Position numbers and translations under genes: made by a program. Below, piece after piece: positions 7,603-18,005 of a stretch of 64,000 nucleotides of DNA (position 1 is the first letter of the stretch; each line of letters opens with the position of its first letter). This DNA comes from Bradyrhizobium sp. CSA112 (GTDB lineage Bacteria > Pseudomonadota > Alphaproteobacteria > Rhizobiales > Xanthobacteraceae). Location of the stretch: positions 179,168 through 243,167 of the forward strand of contig NZ_JAACFS010000007.1 of the NCBI RefSeq assembly GCF_029051645.1. Reading direction: 5' to 3'. The notes under the pieces are model-generated. The model was given only the letters and a program-made list of their open reading frames with translations. It was not told the origin of the DNA and searched no databases.

Positions 7603-10281
7603 ATGCCAGACGCAGCGGTCGCAGCACGTTCTTCTGAATCGACGAACAGCGGTACGACGCAACAGGTCGATGTCGCCGTGGTCGGCGCCGGATTTGCCGG
7701 CCTCTATCTCCTGCATCGCTTACGCAAGGCCGGCTTCTCGGCTGTCGTGATCGAGGAAGCCGGCGACGTCGGCGGCACCTGGTACTGGAACCGCTATCCC
7801 GGCGCACGCTGCGACATCCAGACCATCGACTACAGCTACACGTTCGATCCGAAGCTGGAGAGCGCGTGGCAATGGTCGGAGAAATACGCGACCCAGCCTG
7901 AAATCCTGCGCTACCTCGGCTTCGTCGCCGACCGATACGACCTGCGCCGCGATATCCGCTTTCGCACCAAGGTCACGGCGGCGAAGTGGGATCAGACGGA
8001 GGAGCGCTGGCGGCTCACGACAGACAATGGCGCGAGCATTTCCTGCCGCTACTACATCATGGCGACCGGCTGTCTCTCCGCACCAAAACCGCCGGAGATC
8101 GACGGCGTCAAGGACTTCAAGGGCGAGATCTATTTCACCGGCCGCTGGCCGCATGACGAGGTCAAGCTCGCCGGCAAGCGCATCGCGGTCATCGGCACCG
8201 GATCATCGGGCATCCAGTCGATCCCGTTGATTGCGGAGCAGGCTGAGCATCTCACCGTGTTCCAGCGCACCCCGAACTTCGCCCTGCCCGCCCATAATGG
8301 TGCTGCGCCGGCGGACCGCCTCGCTATGTTCGAAGGCGACCGCGCCGGTTACCGCGAACGGGCGCGCTGGTCGCTCGCAGGCGTCCCCTATCCGCAACAG
8401 ATGGCGGTGAGCTGGCAATTGAGTGACGCCGAGCGGCGCGAGCGTTTCGAGCAGGCATGGGCCACCGGCGATCTCGTCTACATCCTGACGCAGCTTTGGG
8501 CCGACCAGGGCGTCGACGTTGACGGCAACGCACTGCTCGCCGACCTGATCCGTGAGAAAATCCGCGACATCGTCACGGACCCGGAGATGGCCGAAGCGCT
8601 GACCCCGCACGACCATCCGTTCGGCGCCAAGCGCCCCTGCCTCGATACCAACTACTACGCCACCTACAACCGCCCCAACGTCACGCTGGTGAACCTGCGG
8701 CAGGAGCCGATCACAGAGATCACGGCCACCGGCATCACGACCGACAAGCGCACGTTCGATGTCGACTTGATTGTGTTCGCCACCGGCTTTGACGCCATGA
8801 CCGGCGCCATCACGGCGGTGCATCCGATCACGGGCCGCGATGGCAAATCGCTGTCCGACGTCTGGGCCAACGGCCCACAGACCTATCTCGGGCTCACCGT
8901 CGCGGGCTTCCCCAATCTGTTCATGATCACGGGCCCGGGCAGCCCGTCGGTGCTGTCGAACATGGCGGTCTCGATCGAGCAGCATGTCGACTGGGTCGTC
9001 GACCGGCTGGCGGCGATGCGCGAGGCCGGCTTCACGACGATTGACGCGACCGAGACGGCGCAGGCCGGCTGGGCGCAGCACATGGCGGACTGCTCAATGC
9101 TCACGCTGCATCGGCTCGCCAATACCTGGTACACGGGCGCCAACGTTCCCGGCAAGGCGCAGGGCGTGATGCCGTATACCGGCGGCGTCGGCCCCTATCG
9201 CAGCATCTGCAACGAGGTCGTCGGCCGCGGCATGCTCGGCTTCAGGCTGAAGGGTCCGAACGTTTCAGAGCAATGCAACGACGGCGAAGTCGTTCGCCTG
9301 CAGCCGGACGTGCGGCTGGTGCTGGGTATGCTGGCGGAAATGAACCTGCCGCAAATCGAATCACTTGGAGCGCAGGGCGCGCGCGACTTCCTCACCGAAT
9401 TCAACAAGGGCCGTCCCGCCGGGCGCCCGGTCGGCGAGGTTGGCGACGGCGTGCTGCACGGTGCCGATGGTCTGTTGCCCTACCGCCTCTATCGGCCGGC
9501 AACGCCGGGGCCGCACCCTATCGTGGTTTATTTCCACGGCGGCGGATGGGTGATCGGCGACGAGCAATCCGACGATCCGTTCTGCCGCGACATCTGCCGT
9601 CGCAGCGGGATGATCGTCGTCAGCGTCGGCTACCGCCACGCGCCCGAGCATCGCTTCCCGGCGGCGGCCGAGGATGGCTATGCGGCGACGCGCTGGATCG
9701 CCGAGCATGCGGCCGAGCTTGGCGGACGGCCCGGCCCGGTGCTGGTTGCAGGCTGGAGCGCCGGCGCCAACATTGCTGCCGTCACTTGCCAGCTCGCGCG
9801 CGACCGCGGCGGGCCTGAGATCGCGGGCCAGCTCCTGGTGTGCCCGGTCACCGATTGCAGGTTCGACCGTCCGTCCTACACCGACAATGCGACCGGATAT
9901 TTCCTGACGCGATCGCTGATGTTCTGGTTCTGGGACATCTATTGTTCGCCCGCCGATCGCACCGATCCGCGCGTATCGCCGTTGCGCGGCAATCTGACGA
10001 ACCTGCCCCCGGCGTTCGTGGCAACCTGCGAGTTCGATCCGCTGCGCGATGAGGGTATCGAATATGCCCAGGCGCTGGCTGCCGCAGGCGTCCCGGTCGA
10101 GCAACTTCAGGCGCGTGGCCACATCCACACGTCCTTGATGATGGTGGATGTCGTGATCACCGGCGTCAGCGGACGCGCGAAGATGGCTGAAGCGCTGCGC
10201 GGCTTTGCGGGACTGCCTCGGAAGCTGGAAGAGAGTGGCGAGGACGTCTCGCCGATCGCGGTCAACGCTGCGGCAGAGTAA
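7603..10281 (+). CDS. Baeyer-Villiger-type flavin monooxygenase fused to alpha/beta hydrolase
   Basis: An 892-residue two-domain protein. Residues about 20-545 are a class B flavoprotein monooxygenase: FAD site [17 protein letters not shown] site [18 protein letters not shown], and an Arg in [12 protein letters not shown]. The Baeyer-Villiger fingerprint FxGxxxHxxxWP reads [12 protein letters not shown] (172-183), so the His is Phe178. Residues about 600-880 are an HSL-type alpha/beta hydrolase: FHGGGW oxyanion motif (H645), GWSAG (Ser719), Asp812 in EFDPLRDE, and His842 in GHIHTSL. The likely chemistry is oxygenation of a ketone to an ester or lactone and its hydrolysis in one polypeptide; this is inferred and the substrate is unknown. 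A strong ribosome site precedes the ATG. Confidence 0.88.
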   Translation: MPDAAVAARSSESTNSGTTQQVDVAVVGAGFAGLYLLHRLRKAGFSAVVIEEAGDVGGTWYWNRYPGARCDIQTIDYSYTFDPKLESAWQWSEKYATQPEILRYLGFVADRYDLRRDIRFRTKVTAAKWDQTEERWRLTTDNGASISCRYYIMATGCLSAPKPPEIDGVKDFKGEIYFTGRWPHDEVKLAGKRIAVIGTGSSGIQSIPLIAEQAEHLTVFQRTPNFALPAHNGAAPADRLAMFEGDRAGYRERARWSLAGVPYPQQMAVSWQLSDAERRERFEQAWATGDLVYILTQLWADQGVDVDGNALLADLIREKIRDIVTDPEMAEALTPHDHPFGAKRPCLDTNYYATYNRPNVTLVNLRQEPITEITATGITTDKRTFDVDLIVFATGFDAMTGAITAVHPITGRDGKSLSDVWANGPQTYLGLTVAGFPNLFMITGPGSPSVLSNMAVSIEQHVDWVVDRLAAMREAGFTTIDATETAQAGWAQHMADCSMLTLHRLANTWYTGANVPGKAQGVMPYTGGVGPYRSICNEVVGRGMLGFRLKGPNVSEQCNDGEVVRLQPDVRLVLGMLAEMNLPQIESLGAQGARDFLTEFNKGRPAGRPVGEVGDGVLHGADGLLPYRLYRPATPGPHPIVVYFHGGGWVIGDEQSDDPFCRDICRRSGMIVVSVGYRHAPEHRFPAAAEDGYAATRWIAEHAAELGGRPGPVLVAGWSAGANIAAVTCQLARDRGGPEIAGQLLVCPVTDCRFDRPSYTDNATGYFLTRSLMFWFWDIYCSPADRTDPRVSPLRGNLTNLPPAFVATCEFDPLRDEGIEYAQALAAAGVPVEQLQARGHIHTSLMMVDVVITGVSGRAKMAEALRGFAGLPRKLEESGEDVSPIAVNAAAE

Positions 10282-10401
10282 GCCGCGAGGCAACAATAAC
10301 CGAGCGGCTCGACGTGCAAGTCTGGCCGATCGGTTGTTGACAGCCCCCCGCGCGTATCACTCCGCGGCCGAGACGCAGCAGGTCGCCGATAGCCGAGCGC
10401 C

Positions 10402-11142
10402 TCACGCGCCGGAGTCGTCATCGATCTGCGCGTGCAATTGAGCGACATAGGGATCCTCGATCCCCAACGCCTGTAGCTGCGCCGCCAGTTGCACCAGATA
10501 TTCCCTGTTGGTACCGAGGACACCTTTCCCGCCGGCAATCATGTTCGCGGTCTCGGCGAGCGGCAGTTCGCCGACATAGCTCGGGTGCGCGGGGTTCGAG
10601 ACAAAGGCGAGCGCCGAGATCGGCCCCTGCGGCGTGGTCATCGGCACCATCGCCGGCGCATAGCCGCCGCGCAACATCTCGCGGCGCCACAGGATAGCCG
10701 ACTCCGCATGCACGGAATCTGCCGCGATGCGAAACGCCAATCCGCGGCAGCATCCCTCGCCCGGCTCCAGCGAAAGCATCAAGGCCGGATGGCTGGGCGA
10801 TCCGCGCCCGAGATTGATCTTCAGCGTGAAGCGACGCTGATAGTTTTCGACGTCGGCGAGGCGCACTTCGGCGAAATGGAATCCGGGGTCCCACATCAGC
10901 GAGCCGTAGGAATAGATCCAGAGGTCGTCGCCCGCCTTGTGATCGCCGAGCACCGCAAGCCGGGACGCCTCGATTGCTTCGTCCGGCAGCCGCCAGCCCG
11001 CCGGCCATCCTGCGGCCCGCGCACGCTGCTCCCACATCGAAAACATTTCCGGCGTCAGCCGCAGCAGCGATTTTTCCGGGTGTGTCACCCGCGCTCGAAG
11101 ATCCGGCAGGTGAATGAATGCGTCCGCGGTCAAGGCCGGCAC
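10402..11142 (-). CDS. ChaC-like gamma-glutamylcyclotransferase
   Basis: A ChaC/GCG-family protein of about 246 residues. The substrate-binding signature is IYSYGSLMWDPGF, followed by the family pattern YQRRFTLKINLGRG and GCCRGLAFRI. These cytosolic enzymes cleave glutathione to 5-oxoproline and Cys-Gly; bacterial members were named as cation-transport proteins. The GTG at 11142 with AAAGGGG upstream gives a normal family length. A GTG at 11223 would add 27 unconserved residues. A gamma-glutamyltransferase lies about 1.2 kb away, so two glutathione-degrading activities are close together without being an operon. Confidence 0.85.
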   Translation of the reverse strand: MPALTADAFIHLPDLRARVTHPEKSLLRLTPEMFSMWEQRARAAGWPAGWRLPDEAIEASRLAVLGDHKAGDDLWIYSYGSLMWDPGFHFAEVRLADVENYQRRFTLKINLGRGSPSHPALMLSLEPGEGCCRGLAFRIAADSVHAESAILWRREMLRGGYAPAMVPMTTPQGPISALAFVSNPAHPSYVGELPLAETANMIAGGKGVLGTNREYLVQLAAQLQALGIEDPYVAQLHAQIDDDSGA

Positions 11143-11328
11143 CCCCTTTGCAGAAGCCTCGTCGTTGCCCAATGTGCCATCATCGGGCCTTGAGAGCCAA
11201 TTCAAACCGCGAGGTCTTCGCACGTCTTTATGTCATGATCTGACCAATATTTTTTGAGGTAAGACGGTGCTGAGGCATTCGTCGCTGAGGCTTCAGATAG
11301 CTATCGCGCGGATCGCCGAACCTACCTG

Positions 11329-12048
11329 TCACGACTTATTCATTTCGCTGGCCTCAGCCACTCGAAACACCCGCCGATAGTGCGACCGAACGACTTCATC
11401 GCATTCGCAGGCCCGCGTCCGCAACTGGCTGATATCGACGATGTGGAGCCGCCCCCGGCTGTAGGAGATCAATCCGGCGCTCTGCAATGCGCCGGCCACG
11501 GTCGTCACGCTCGTGCGCCTGACTCCCATCATCCCGGCAAAGAACTCCTGCGTCAGCGGCAGATCGGGACCGGCGAGGTCGTACATGCGCGACAGCCATT
11601 TGCAGGTGCGCGCTTCGATATCATGGACGGCATTGCAGGCAGCCGTTTGTTGCACCTGTGAAAGAAAGAATTGCTCGTACTTCATCAGCATCGCTTTGAA
11701 ATCCGGCAGTTCGCCGGCAAGCGCGCGGAGCCGGTCCGAGCCGATGATCGATGCCTTGCCGCTCATCTGAACCGTCACGCGGTTGAGCATCATCTTGTGA
11801 TCGAGCGCCTGGCTCGCGCCGAACACGCCATCGCAACCGATCATGGCGGTCTCGATTTCGCAGCCATCGGCCAACTCGACGACGCAGGAGATGATGCCTG
11901 AATGCGGGAAATAAACCCGCTGGAGCTGTTGGTGAGGCTCGGCAAGCACTTCTGTGGCGTTCAGGTCAACCACTGATAAGTAAGGCGCAAGCCGCGCGAA
12001 GGTCGCTGGTGCAAGCCGGCCAAGCAGCAGGTTGACAGAGTGGGGCAT
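11329..12048 (-). CDS. Crp/Fnr family transcriptional regulator
   Basis: A 239-residue Crp-type regulator. A cyclic-nucleotide-binding-like beta-roll spans about residues 20-125. A C-terminal winged helix (about 150-220) contains LTQEFFAGMMGVRRTSVTTVAGAL as helix-turn-helix. There is no N-terminal cysteine cluster, so it is not an oxygen-sensing Fnr. The beta-roll lacks the clear RxxxxA cAMP cassette of Crp, so the ligand is unknown. It is monocistronic and divergent from the gamma-glutamyltransferase gene, with about 280 bp between them. Confidence 0.88.
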   Translation of the reverse strand: MPHSVNLLLGRLAPATFARLAPYLSVVDLNATEVLAEPHQQLQRVYFPHSGIISCVVELADGCEIETAMIGCDGVFGASQALDHKMMLNRVTVQMSGKASIIGSDRLRALAGELPDFKAMLMKYEQFFLSQVQQTAACNAVHDIEARTCKWLSRMYDLAGPDLPLTQEFFAGMMGVRRTSVTTVAGALQSAGLISYSRGRLHIVDISQLRTRACECDEVVRSHYRRVFRVAEASEMNKS

Positions 12049-12329
12049 CTATCGTGCTCTTGCCTGGCAACGGCGCCAGTCCCCCAGTCACCGGCGCTTT
12101 ACGGGGCCGGCGATGATCGACACATTGCGCCGTAGCGGCGATTTTTCAAGCCAAAATTTCGTCAACCGGAAGGGCTTTCTCGGTGCGGTGCTATACTTGA
12201 AAAAGCCCAACGGCTTAGCGCCAGGGTTCTTCCTGGGTCGCTGAAATTCGCCTAGAACGGCCATCGACGGGCTGATGTCGATCGATCGCGGCAGCCTCTA
12301 CAAACATCACAAAAACCAAGGCAAATTTG

Positions 12330-13922
12330 ATGCGCGACCAGTTCTCGAATACCCAAGTGATCCGCAAACCGGCCGTCACCTCCAAAGGCGGCATCGTTGC
12401 CGCGCAATCGAGCCGGGCGGCGGAAGTCGGCGCCGAGGTGCTGGCTGCCGGCGGTGACTGCGTCGATGCTGTCATCGCGACGACGTTTGCGCTTGGCGTG
12501 CTGGAGCCCTGGATGAGCGGACCCGGCGGCGGCGGCGCGATGGTGCTCTACCGCGCGCGCGAAGACCGCTATGAGGTGATCGACTACGGCATGCGTGCGC
12601 CGTTAAGCCTGCGGCCAGCGGATTATCCGCTGACCGGCGGTGGCGCGGCTTCCGATATTTTTCCATGGCCGCGGGTGAAGGACGACCGCAACATTCGTGG
12701 CCCCGGCTCGATCGCCGTCCCCGGCGTGGTCGCTGGCATGGAAGAAGCGCATCGCCGCCACGCCAAATTGCCGTGGAAGGAGTTGCTGGCGCCGAGCGTC
12801 GAGCTCGCCGGCGAAGGCCTCCTGGTCGACTGGTGGACGACGCTGATGATTTCGAGCGCAGCGGCGGACCTCCGGCGTTATCCCGCGAGCGCCGCGGCCT
12901 ATCTGCAGGACGGGCTGCCGCCGAATCCGCAATGGGGCATCAAGTCGGTGGTTCGCATGCCGCAGGACCCGCTCAAGGCCACGATGGCGCAGCTCGCCAG
13001 CGCCGGCCCGCGCGACTTCTACGAAGGCGATCTGGCGAAGAGTCTCGCCGCCGACATCCAGGCCGCCGGCGGCGCGCTGTCGGTGGAAGACCTCGCGCCG
13101 TTTCGCGCGCATCTGCGTGAGCCGCTGGCGATCTCGTATCGTGGCGGCAAGGTGTTCGCGACGCCAGAGCTCACCGCCGGCCCCACGCTGGCGCGCACGC
13201 TCGGCCTGCTGCAGGAAAATCTCAAGCCGGCGCGCAGCGGACCGGATGCGGCGGCCTACCTCGCCTATGCATCGGCGCTGCAATCAGCCTATCGCGAGCG
13301 CCTGAAGGACATGGGCGACGAAGACGGCAGGCGCGCGCTCGGTGCGGAAGCGCTGGCGCCGGCTTGCACCACGCATTTTTCTGCGGTCGATCGCGACGGC
13401 AACATGGCGGCGGTGACGCAGACCCTGCTGTCGACGTTCGGGTCCAAATTCGTATCCAGCCAGACCGGCATCACCATGAACAACGGCATCATGTGGTTCG
13501 ATCCGACGCCGGGCACGCCGAATTCGCTGGCGCCGGGAAAACGCTGCCTCACCAATTACACGCCGGTGCTGGCGCAGGCGGCCGATGGCCGCCGCGTTGC
13601 GGTCGGCGCTTCCGGCGGGCGGCGCATCCTGCCGGCGGTGACGCAGCTTCTGTCATTCGTGATGGATTACGGCATGGACCTCGACGCCGCGATCCATCAG
13701 CCGCGCATCGACGCGAGCGAAGGCGCAGTCGTGATCGGCGACAAACGTCTGCCTCAGGCTGCGCGCGAGGCGCTCGGCGCGCGCTTCGATTACGAGGAAG
13801 CGCGCATCCAAGCCCTGCCGATGAAGTTCGCCTGCCCCAGCATTGTGCTGCGCGACGGCGAAATCAACAGCGGCGCCACCGAGCCGTTCCACGCCTGGAG
13901 CGAGGCGGTGGCGGAGGGCTGA
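12330..13922 (+). CDS. ggt: Gamma-glutamyltransferase
   Basis: A 530-residue gamma-glutamyltranspeptidase of the Ntn-hydrolase fold. The precursor would self-cleave before Thr347 in TTHFSAVDRDGN to give a large subunit and a small subunit of about 184 residues. Other family marks are GGDCVDAVIATTFALGV, the glycine-rich GPGGGGAM near the N-terminus, and GKRCLTNYTPV. It hydrolyses or transfers the gamma-glutamyl group of glutathione and related amides. No signal peptide is visible, unlike the periplasmic Escherichia coli enzyme, so it may act in the cytoplasm. The ATG at 12330 is preferred over the TTG just before it. Confidence 0.9.
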   Translation: MRDQFSNTQVIRKPAVTSKGGIVAAQSSRAAEVGAEVLAAGGDCVDAVIATTFALGVLEPWMSGPGGGGAMVLYRAREDRYEVIDYGMRAPLSLRPADYPLTGGGAASDIFPWPRVKDDRNIRGPGSIAVPGVVAGMEEAHRRHAKLPWKELLAPSVELAGEGLLVDWWTTLMISSAAADLRRYPASAAAYLQDGLPPNPQWGIKSVVRMPQDPLKATMAQLASAGPRDFYEGDLAKSLAADIQAAGGALSVEDLAPFRAHLREPLAISYRGGKVFATPELTAGPTLARTLGLLQENLKPARSGPDAAAYLAYASALQSAYRERLKDMGDEDGRRALGAEALAPACTTHFSAVDRDGNMAAVTQTLLSTFGSKFVSSQTGITMNNGIMWFDPTPGTPNSLAPGKRCLTNYTPVLAQAADGRRVAVGASGGRRILPAVTQLLSFVMDYGMDLDAAIHQPRIDASEGAVVIGDKRLPQAAREALGARFDYEEARIQALPMKFACPSIVLRDGEINSGATEPFHAWSEAVAEG

Positions 13923-13941
13923 AGCTGCATCTGAAGAAAAT

Positions 13942-13959
13942 GCGGCACGCGTGCCGCAC
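13942..13959. terminator. Perfect palindrome between convergent genes
   Basis: TGCGGCACGCGTGCCGCA is a perfect 18 bp palindrome, with GAAAA on the left and TTTC on the right. It lies between the convergent ggt and DUF1236-protein genes, as expected for a bidirectional terminator. The T-runs are short, so efficiency is uncertain. Confidence 0.55.
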
Positions 13960-14006
13960 TTTCACTTGCTCGGCGATGATCGGCGTGATGGCGCCGTTTC
14001 GCTTCT

Positions 14007-15200
14007 CTATCGCGTCTGCGGCTCGATCGTTACGGTGCAGTCGCCGCCTTGCATTGCGACCACGATCTGTCCATCGGATGCACCCAATGCAATCGGGTTC
14101 GTTGACCCTCCGCCGCCCGGCGCACGAACGGTGACGCTGATCGAATCCTGCGGCGCGGTCGAACCAACGGTTGTGGGCGAGACTTCGGTGACATTGCCCG
14201 CAGTATCCCGGCTCATGATACGGCAAGGCGCTCCGCCGGCCTGGGCCATCGCGTCGGCTGCACGTCCACTGCCGGTCTCGCCGCCCGCGGCGCGAATGCG
14301 CGATGCGTCACGCGGGATCTGGCTTACGATCCGCTGCGTGCGAGGCTCGACGATCACGATTTCCTCTTCGGTTGTGAAGTAGTCATAACCGCGGTACTGC
14401 GGCTCGATCGAGATGATTGCGGCCGGCAGCCGTTGGACCCGCACGTGCCGCGGGATTCGCTCGCCCACCCGGATCGAGACGTTGAGATTGCGCTGAGGCG
14501 GCGCCAGCCGCTCACGGGTCAGCGTCTCGGAAATGCGCACCTGCTTGTCGGTCGAGATCCCGGACTGCTGGCTCTGCGTCTGGCTGGTCTGGGTCTGCGT
14601 GCGCGTGGTTTCGCTCGCAGTGCCCGGCCGATCCTTGCTCTGCTGAGCGGCATCCTTTGAGGGTTCGCCCCGCTGATCGCGGCCGGGCTCTTTCTGGGTG
14701 GTGGTCGTGCCCTCGCGCTCCCTCTTCTGCGTGGCGGCCGTTCCCTCGCGCTCCTTCTGCGACGCCGCGGTTCCCGCCTTGCTCTTCTCGGTCTCGGCGG
14801 CGGACTTGCCGCTGTCGCGCTTCATCTCGGCGCCGCCCTTGGCGTCCTTACCTTCTCGACCTCCTTGGCGTGCGTCCTGCGCGCGCGCTGCCGGTCTTGC
14901 GTCTTCACCGCGTCCACGCTTGCTGTCATCGCTCGCAGCCGTCGGACGATCGGCCCCAGGTGTCGCAGCCTTGCCCCTTTCCCCGGCCTGCCGGGAACCG
15001 GTTCCCCTTTCTTCGCGACCCATCGCGCCTTGAGCCTTCTGCTCCGCGCCGCGTTCTTGCGATGCAGCACCCTTGCCGGCAGCACCCGGCTGCATCTGCT
15101 TCGGCTCCTCGCTCCTTCCGCCGGGGGCTTGACCATACGACAGACCCGGCGCCAGCATCAGGCAAATAATTCCCGTCGACAACAATAGCTGCTTGCGCAT
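14007..15200 (-). CDS. Exported DUF1236-type protein with long low-complexity region
   Basis: A 397-residue exported protein. It has a signal peptide (MRKQLLLSTGIICLMLAPGLSYGQ) and a charged Lys/Glu/Gln/Thr-rich stretch of about 180 residues with repeats such as KEREGTAATQK. A DUF1236-like segment follows (DKQVRISETLTRERLAPPQ and VEPRTQRIVSQIP). The C-terminal roughly 80 residues look like a small beta domain ending in GGDCTVTIEPQTR. The ATG at 15200 has a perfect GGAGGTC ribosome site; a frame extending to 15230 does not. Probably a periplasmic or envelope protein; no biochemical role is known to me. Confidence 0.78.
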   Translation of the reverse strand: MRKQLLLSTGIICLMLAPGLSYGQAPGGRSEEPKQMQPGAAGKGAASQERGAEQKAQGAMGREERGTGSRQAGERGKAATPGADRPTAASDDSKRGRGEDARPAARAQDARQGGREGKDAKGGAEMKRDSGKSAAETEKSKAGTAASQKEREGTAATQKREREGTTTTQKEPGRDQRGEPSKDAAQQSKDRPGTASETTRTQTQTSQTQSQQSGISTDKQVRISETLTRERLAPPQRNLNVSIRVGERIPRHVRVQRLPAAIISIEPQYRGYDYFTTEEEIVIVEPRTQRIVSQIPRDASRIRAAGGETGSGRAADAMAQAGGAPCRIMSRDTAGNVTEVSPTTVGSTAPQDSISVTVRAPGGGGSTNPIALGASDGQIVVAMQGGDCTVTIEPQTR

Positions 15201-15313
15201 GTTGACCTCCTCGAATTTGGCCCTGCGCAAGCGAACGTTCGCCGGGGATGGAAGGTTCCGTCCAAGACGAGTGCAATGCCTCTTTGGTCGATCGAAGGTC
15301 TGCGGCCGCGCCG

Positions 15314-16606
15314 CTAGATTCCGAGCCGGTCCCGCACCCGCCCCGCCACGACGGCTGCGGTGACGCCGAGCGGCCAGAACGCATGCAGCGCCATCGGCCT
15401 GATGTCCGAGACCGGCATGTCGATCTCAGCGGTTCTGCCACCGATCAAGCGGCGCGCCAGTTGCTGTCCCATCGCGGTCGAGAGCGCGACGCCGCGGCCA
15501 TTGCAGCCGAGCGAGATCAAAAGATTTTCAGCCGGCTCATGCACATGGGGATAGTGATCGGGCGTGATCGCGAGACGGCTGTTCCAGCCATGGGTCCAAC
15601 TCACGCCTTTTATCTGCGGCCAAAGCCGTTCCGCGTAGCGCATGAGATAGGCGACGTCGGCAGGCTTCCTGATCCAGCGCATCGGTCCGCGGCCGCCCAT
15701 CAGCAGGCGATTATGCTGATCGATGCGGTAATAGACCGTGATGTGACCGCTCTCATACAGAACGGACCGCGTCGGCATGATCGTGCGCGCGACTTCTTCG
15801 GATAGCGGCGCTGTGGCCGCGATCGAGGAGAAGACCGGCACGATGCTGCGGCGCAGGCCCGGCCAGAGATCACCGGTAAAACCGTTGGTCGCCAGCAGCA
15901 CTTTTTCCGCACGCACAATCCCGCGCGGCGTCGCGATGCGCCAGTCGGCGCCTTCACGGGACAAGGAAAGCGCCGCCGTTTCGCCATGCACGGCAGCGCC
16001 GGCCGCGATCGCCGCGCGCGCCAGCCCGCGCGCATAGCTCAGCGGATGCAGATCACCACCGCGATTGTCCAGCATGGCGCAGAGATAGCGGTCGGTGCCG
16101 GTGATCTCGCGCATCTGCTCGCGGTTCAGAAGTTTTACCGGCATGCCGCGGCGGATGCATTGCCTGGCGGTGGTTTCGATTCCTGCCGCGCTTGCTTCAT
16201 TGTAGGCCGCGCGCAGCGTGCCGTTCTGCCGCGCTTCGCAGGGAATCTGGTAGCGGCGGATCAGGTCGAAGGTGTAGTTGGTGGTGCCGTAGGCAAACGC
16301 GATCATGCGGCCGCCGAGCTCGGCGCCGAAATCGGCCTCGATCTGGTCAGGGTCGTGCTTGAGGCCCGGATTGACCTGGCCGCCATTGTTGCCCGATGCG
16401 CCCCAGCCCGGCTGTTGCGCCTCCAGCACGATCGCCTCCACGCCCTGCTCGGCCAGATGCAGCGCCGTGGACAGCCCGGTGAAGCCGCCGCCGATGATCG
16501 CGACCGCAACATTCTTGTCCGCATCGAGCGGCGGTGTCGGCGTCGGCGCCACCGCAGTATCGGCATAGAGGCTTGGTGGCAGCGGCAGAGTTGCAGGCCC
16601 ATTCAT
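15314..16606 (-). CDS. FAD-dependent amine/amino-acid oxidoreductase (DadA/PuuB-like)
   Basis: A 430-residue DAO-family flavoprotein. The ADP-binding dinucleotide fold is IIGGGFTGLSTALHLAEQG (about 35-53), followed by the acidic end VLEAQQPGWGASGNNGGQ. The C-terminal glycine-rich segment SLGCNGRGVALSTAMGQQLA closes the FAD site. The length and GASGNNGGQVNPG fit gamma-glutamylputrescine oxidase-like or D-amino-acid oxidase-like enzymes. It starts 18 bases after the ABC ATPase gene and is the last gene of that importer operon, so its substrate is probably what the importer brings in (inference). Confidence 0.87.
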   Translation of the reverse strand: MNGPATLPLPPSLYADTAVAPTPTPPLDADKNVAVAIIGGGFTGLSTALHLAEQGVEAIVLEAQQPGWGASGNNGGQVNPGLKHDPDQIEADFGAELGGRMIAFAYGTTNYTFDLIRRYQIPCEARQNGTLRAAYNEASAAGIETTARQCIRRGMPVKLLNREQMREITGTDRYLCAMLDNRGGDLHPLSYARGLARAAIAAGAAVHGETAALSLSREGADWRIATPRGIVRAEKVLLATNGFTGDLWPGLRRSIVPVFSSIAATAPLSEEVARTIMPTRSVLYESGHITVYYRIDQHNRLLMGGRGPMRWIRKPADVAYLMRYAERLWPQIKGVSWTHGWNSRLAITPDHYPHVHEPAENLLISLGCNGRGVALSTAMGQQLARRLIGGRTAEIDMPVSDIRPMALHAFWPLGVTAAVVAGRVRDRLGI

Positions 16607-16623
16607 GGATCGTAACCGGGTGC

Positions 16624-17355
16624 TTAGAGCGGATGCAGCACGCGCCGCAGAAAGTCCTGCGTACGCGCATGCTGCGGCTGGTTGAGGACGGATTTCGCCG
16701 GCCCCTGCTCGACGATCACGCCGCCGTCGATGAACAGCACCCGATCCGCGACGTCCCTAGCAAATCCCATCTCATGGGTGACGACGACCATGGTCATGCC
16801 ATCATCGGCAAGCTTGCGCATCACCGAGAGTACGTCGCCAACCAGTTCCGGATCGAGCGCCGAGGTCGGCTCGTCAAACAATATCGCCTTCGGCTCCATC
16901 GCCAGCGCACGCGCAATCGCGACGCGCTGCTGCTGTCCGCCGGACAGTTGCGGCGGATAGGTCTCGATCTTGTCGGAAAGCCCGACCTGCGCCAGTAGCG
17001 CGCGGCCACGCTCCAGCGCCGCGGCGCGCGGCTCCTTCTTCACATAGATCGGCCCTTCAATAACGTTCTCCAGCGCGGTGCGGTGCGGAAACAGGTTGAA
17101 GCGCTGGAACACCATCGAGACCTGGGTCCGCACCGCGACGATCGAGGGCGCATTGCGATCGACCTTTGCTCCTTCGACCAGGATGTCGCCGCTGTCATAG
17201 CTTTCCAGCCCGTTGATACAGCGCAGGATGGTGGATTTGCCGGAACCCGAGGGGCCGACGATGCAGACCACCTCGCCCTTCTCGACGGAAGCCGTGATGC
17301 CCTTCAGCACCTCGACCTTGCCAAAACTCTTGTGAACGTTGGTAAGTTCGATCAT
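16624..17355 (-). CDS. Polar amino-acid ABC transporter ATP-binding protein
   Basis: A 243-residue GlnQ/HisP-type ATPase. Walker A is GPSGSGKST (about 35-43), the ABC signature [15 protein letters not shown], Walker [14 protein letters not shown], and the switch His is in VVTHEMG. The start codon ATG at 17355 overlaps the upstream permease stop by four bases (ATGA), which indicates translational coupling. It powers uptake together with the permease and binding protein encoded just before it. Confidence 0.93.
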   Translation of the reverse strand: MIELTNVHKSFGKVEVLKGITASVEKGEVVCIVGPSGSGKSTILRCINGLESYDSGDILVEGAKVDRNAPSIVAVRTQVSMVFQRFNLFPHRTALENVIEGPIYVKKEPRAAALERGRALLAQVGLSDKIETYPPQLSGGQQQRVAIARALAMEPKAILFDEPTSALDPELVGDVLSVMRKLADDGMTMVVVTHEMGFARDVADRVLFIDGGVIVEQGPAKSVLNQPQHARTQDFLRRVLHPL

Positions 17356-18005
17356 TTCTGGCCCGCCCGCTTTTCGAAGTGACGGACCAAAAGGATGAGC
17401 GGAATGCTCATGGTCAGATACATCAGCGCAACCAGCGTGAACACGCTGGTGTTCTTGAAGGTCGAGGACGCGATCAGCTTGCCCTGCAGGGCGAGTTCGG
17501 CGACCGTGATGGTCGAAGCCTGCGAGGAATCCTTCAGCATCATGATCATGATGTTGCCGTAGGGCGGCAGCACGATCTTGACCGCCTGCGGCAGCACCAC
17601 GCGGCGCATGGTCTGCCACCAGCCCATGCCGATTGCCTGCGCCGCCTCGATCTGTCCCTTGTCGATGGCCTCGATGCCGGCGCGGAAATTCTCGGCCTGG
17701 TAGGCCGAATAGGCGATGCCTAGCCCCAAGATCGCGGCCTGCAGCGCCGTCAGCGTGAGGCCGAGTTCCGGCATCACGAAGTAGAGATAGAACAGCAGCA
17801 CGATGATCGGGATGCCGCGGATCACGTTGATCAGCCCCGCGCTGAACCCCGTGAGAACACCTACGCCGGATACCCGCATCAGCGCCCAGACGAGGCCGAG
17901 CGTGGTCGACAGCAAGAGCGAACCGATCGTGACGATAATCGTCAGCGCCACGCCGCTCATCAAAATCGGCAGGAACTCGACCGTGTCGCGCCAGAACGCC
18001 TGCAT
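17352..18005 (-). CDS. Polar amino-acid ABC transporter permease
   Basis: A 217-residue HisM/GlnP-type inner-membrane permease with about five membrane helices. The EAA loop is [24 protein letters not shown] (about residues 130-153), where the ATPase docks. The ATG at 18005 shares one base with the stop of the binding-protein gene (TGATG), so this start is preferred over an in-frame ATG at 18032. Only one permease gene is present, so the complex probably uses a homodimer. Confidence 0.92.
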   Translation of the reverse strand: MQAFWRDTVEFLPILMSGVALTIIVTIGSLLLSTTLGLVWALMRVSGVGVLTGFSAGLINVIRGIPIIVLLFYLYFVMPELGLTLTALQAAILGLGIAYSAYQAENFRAGIEAIDKGQIEAAQAIGMGWWQTMRRVVLPQAVKIVLPPYGNIMIMMLKDSSQASTITVAELALQGKLIASSTFKNTSVFTLVALMYLTMSIPLILLVRHFEKRAGQK

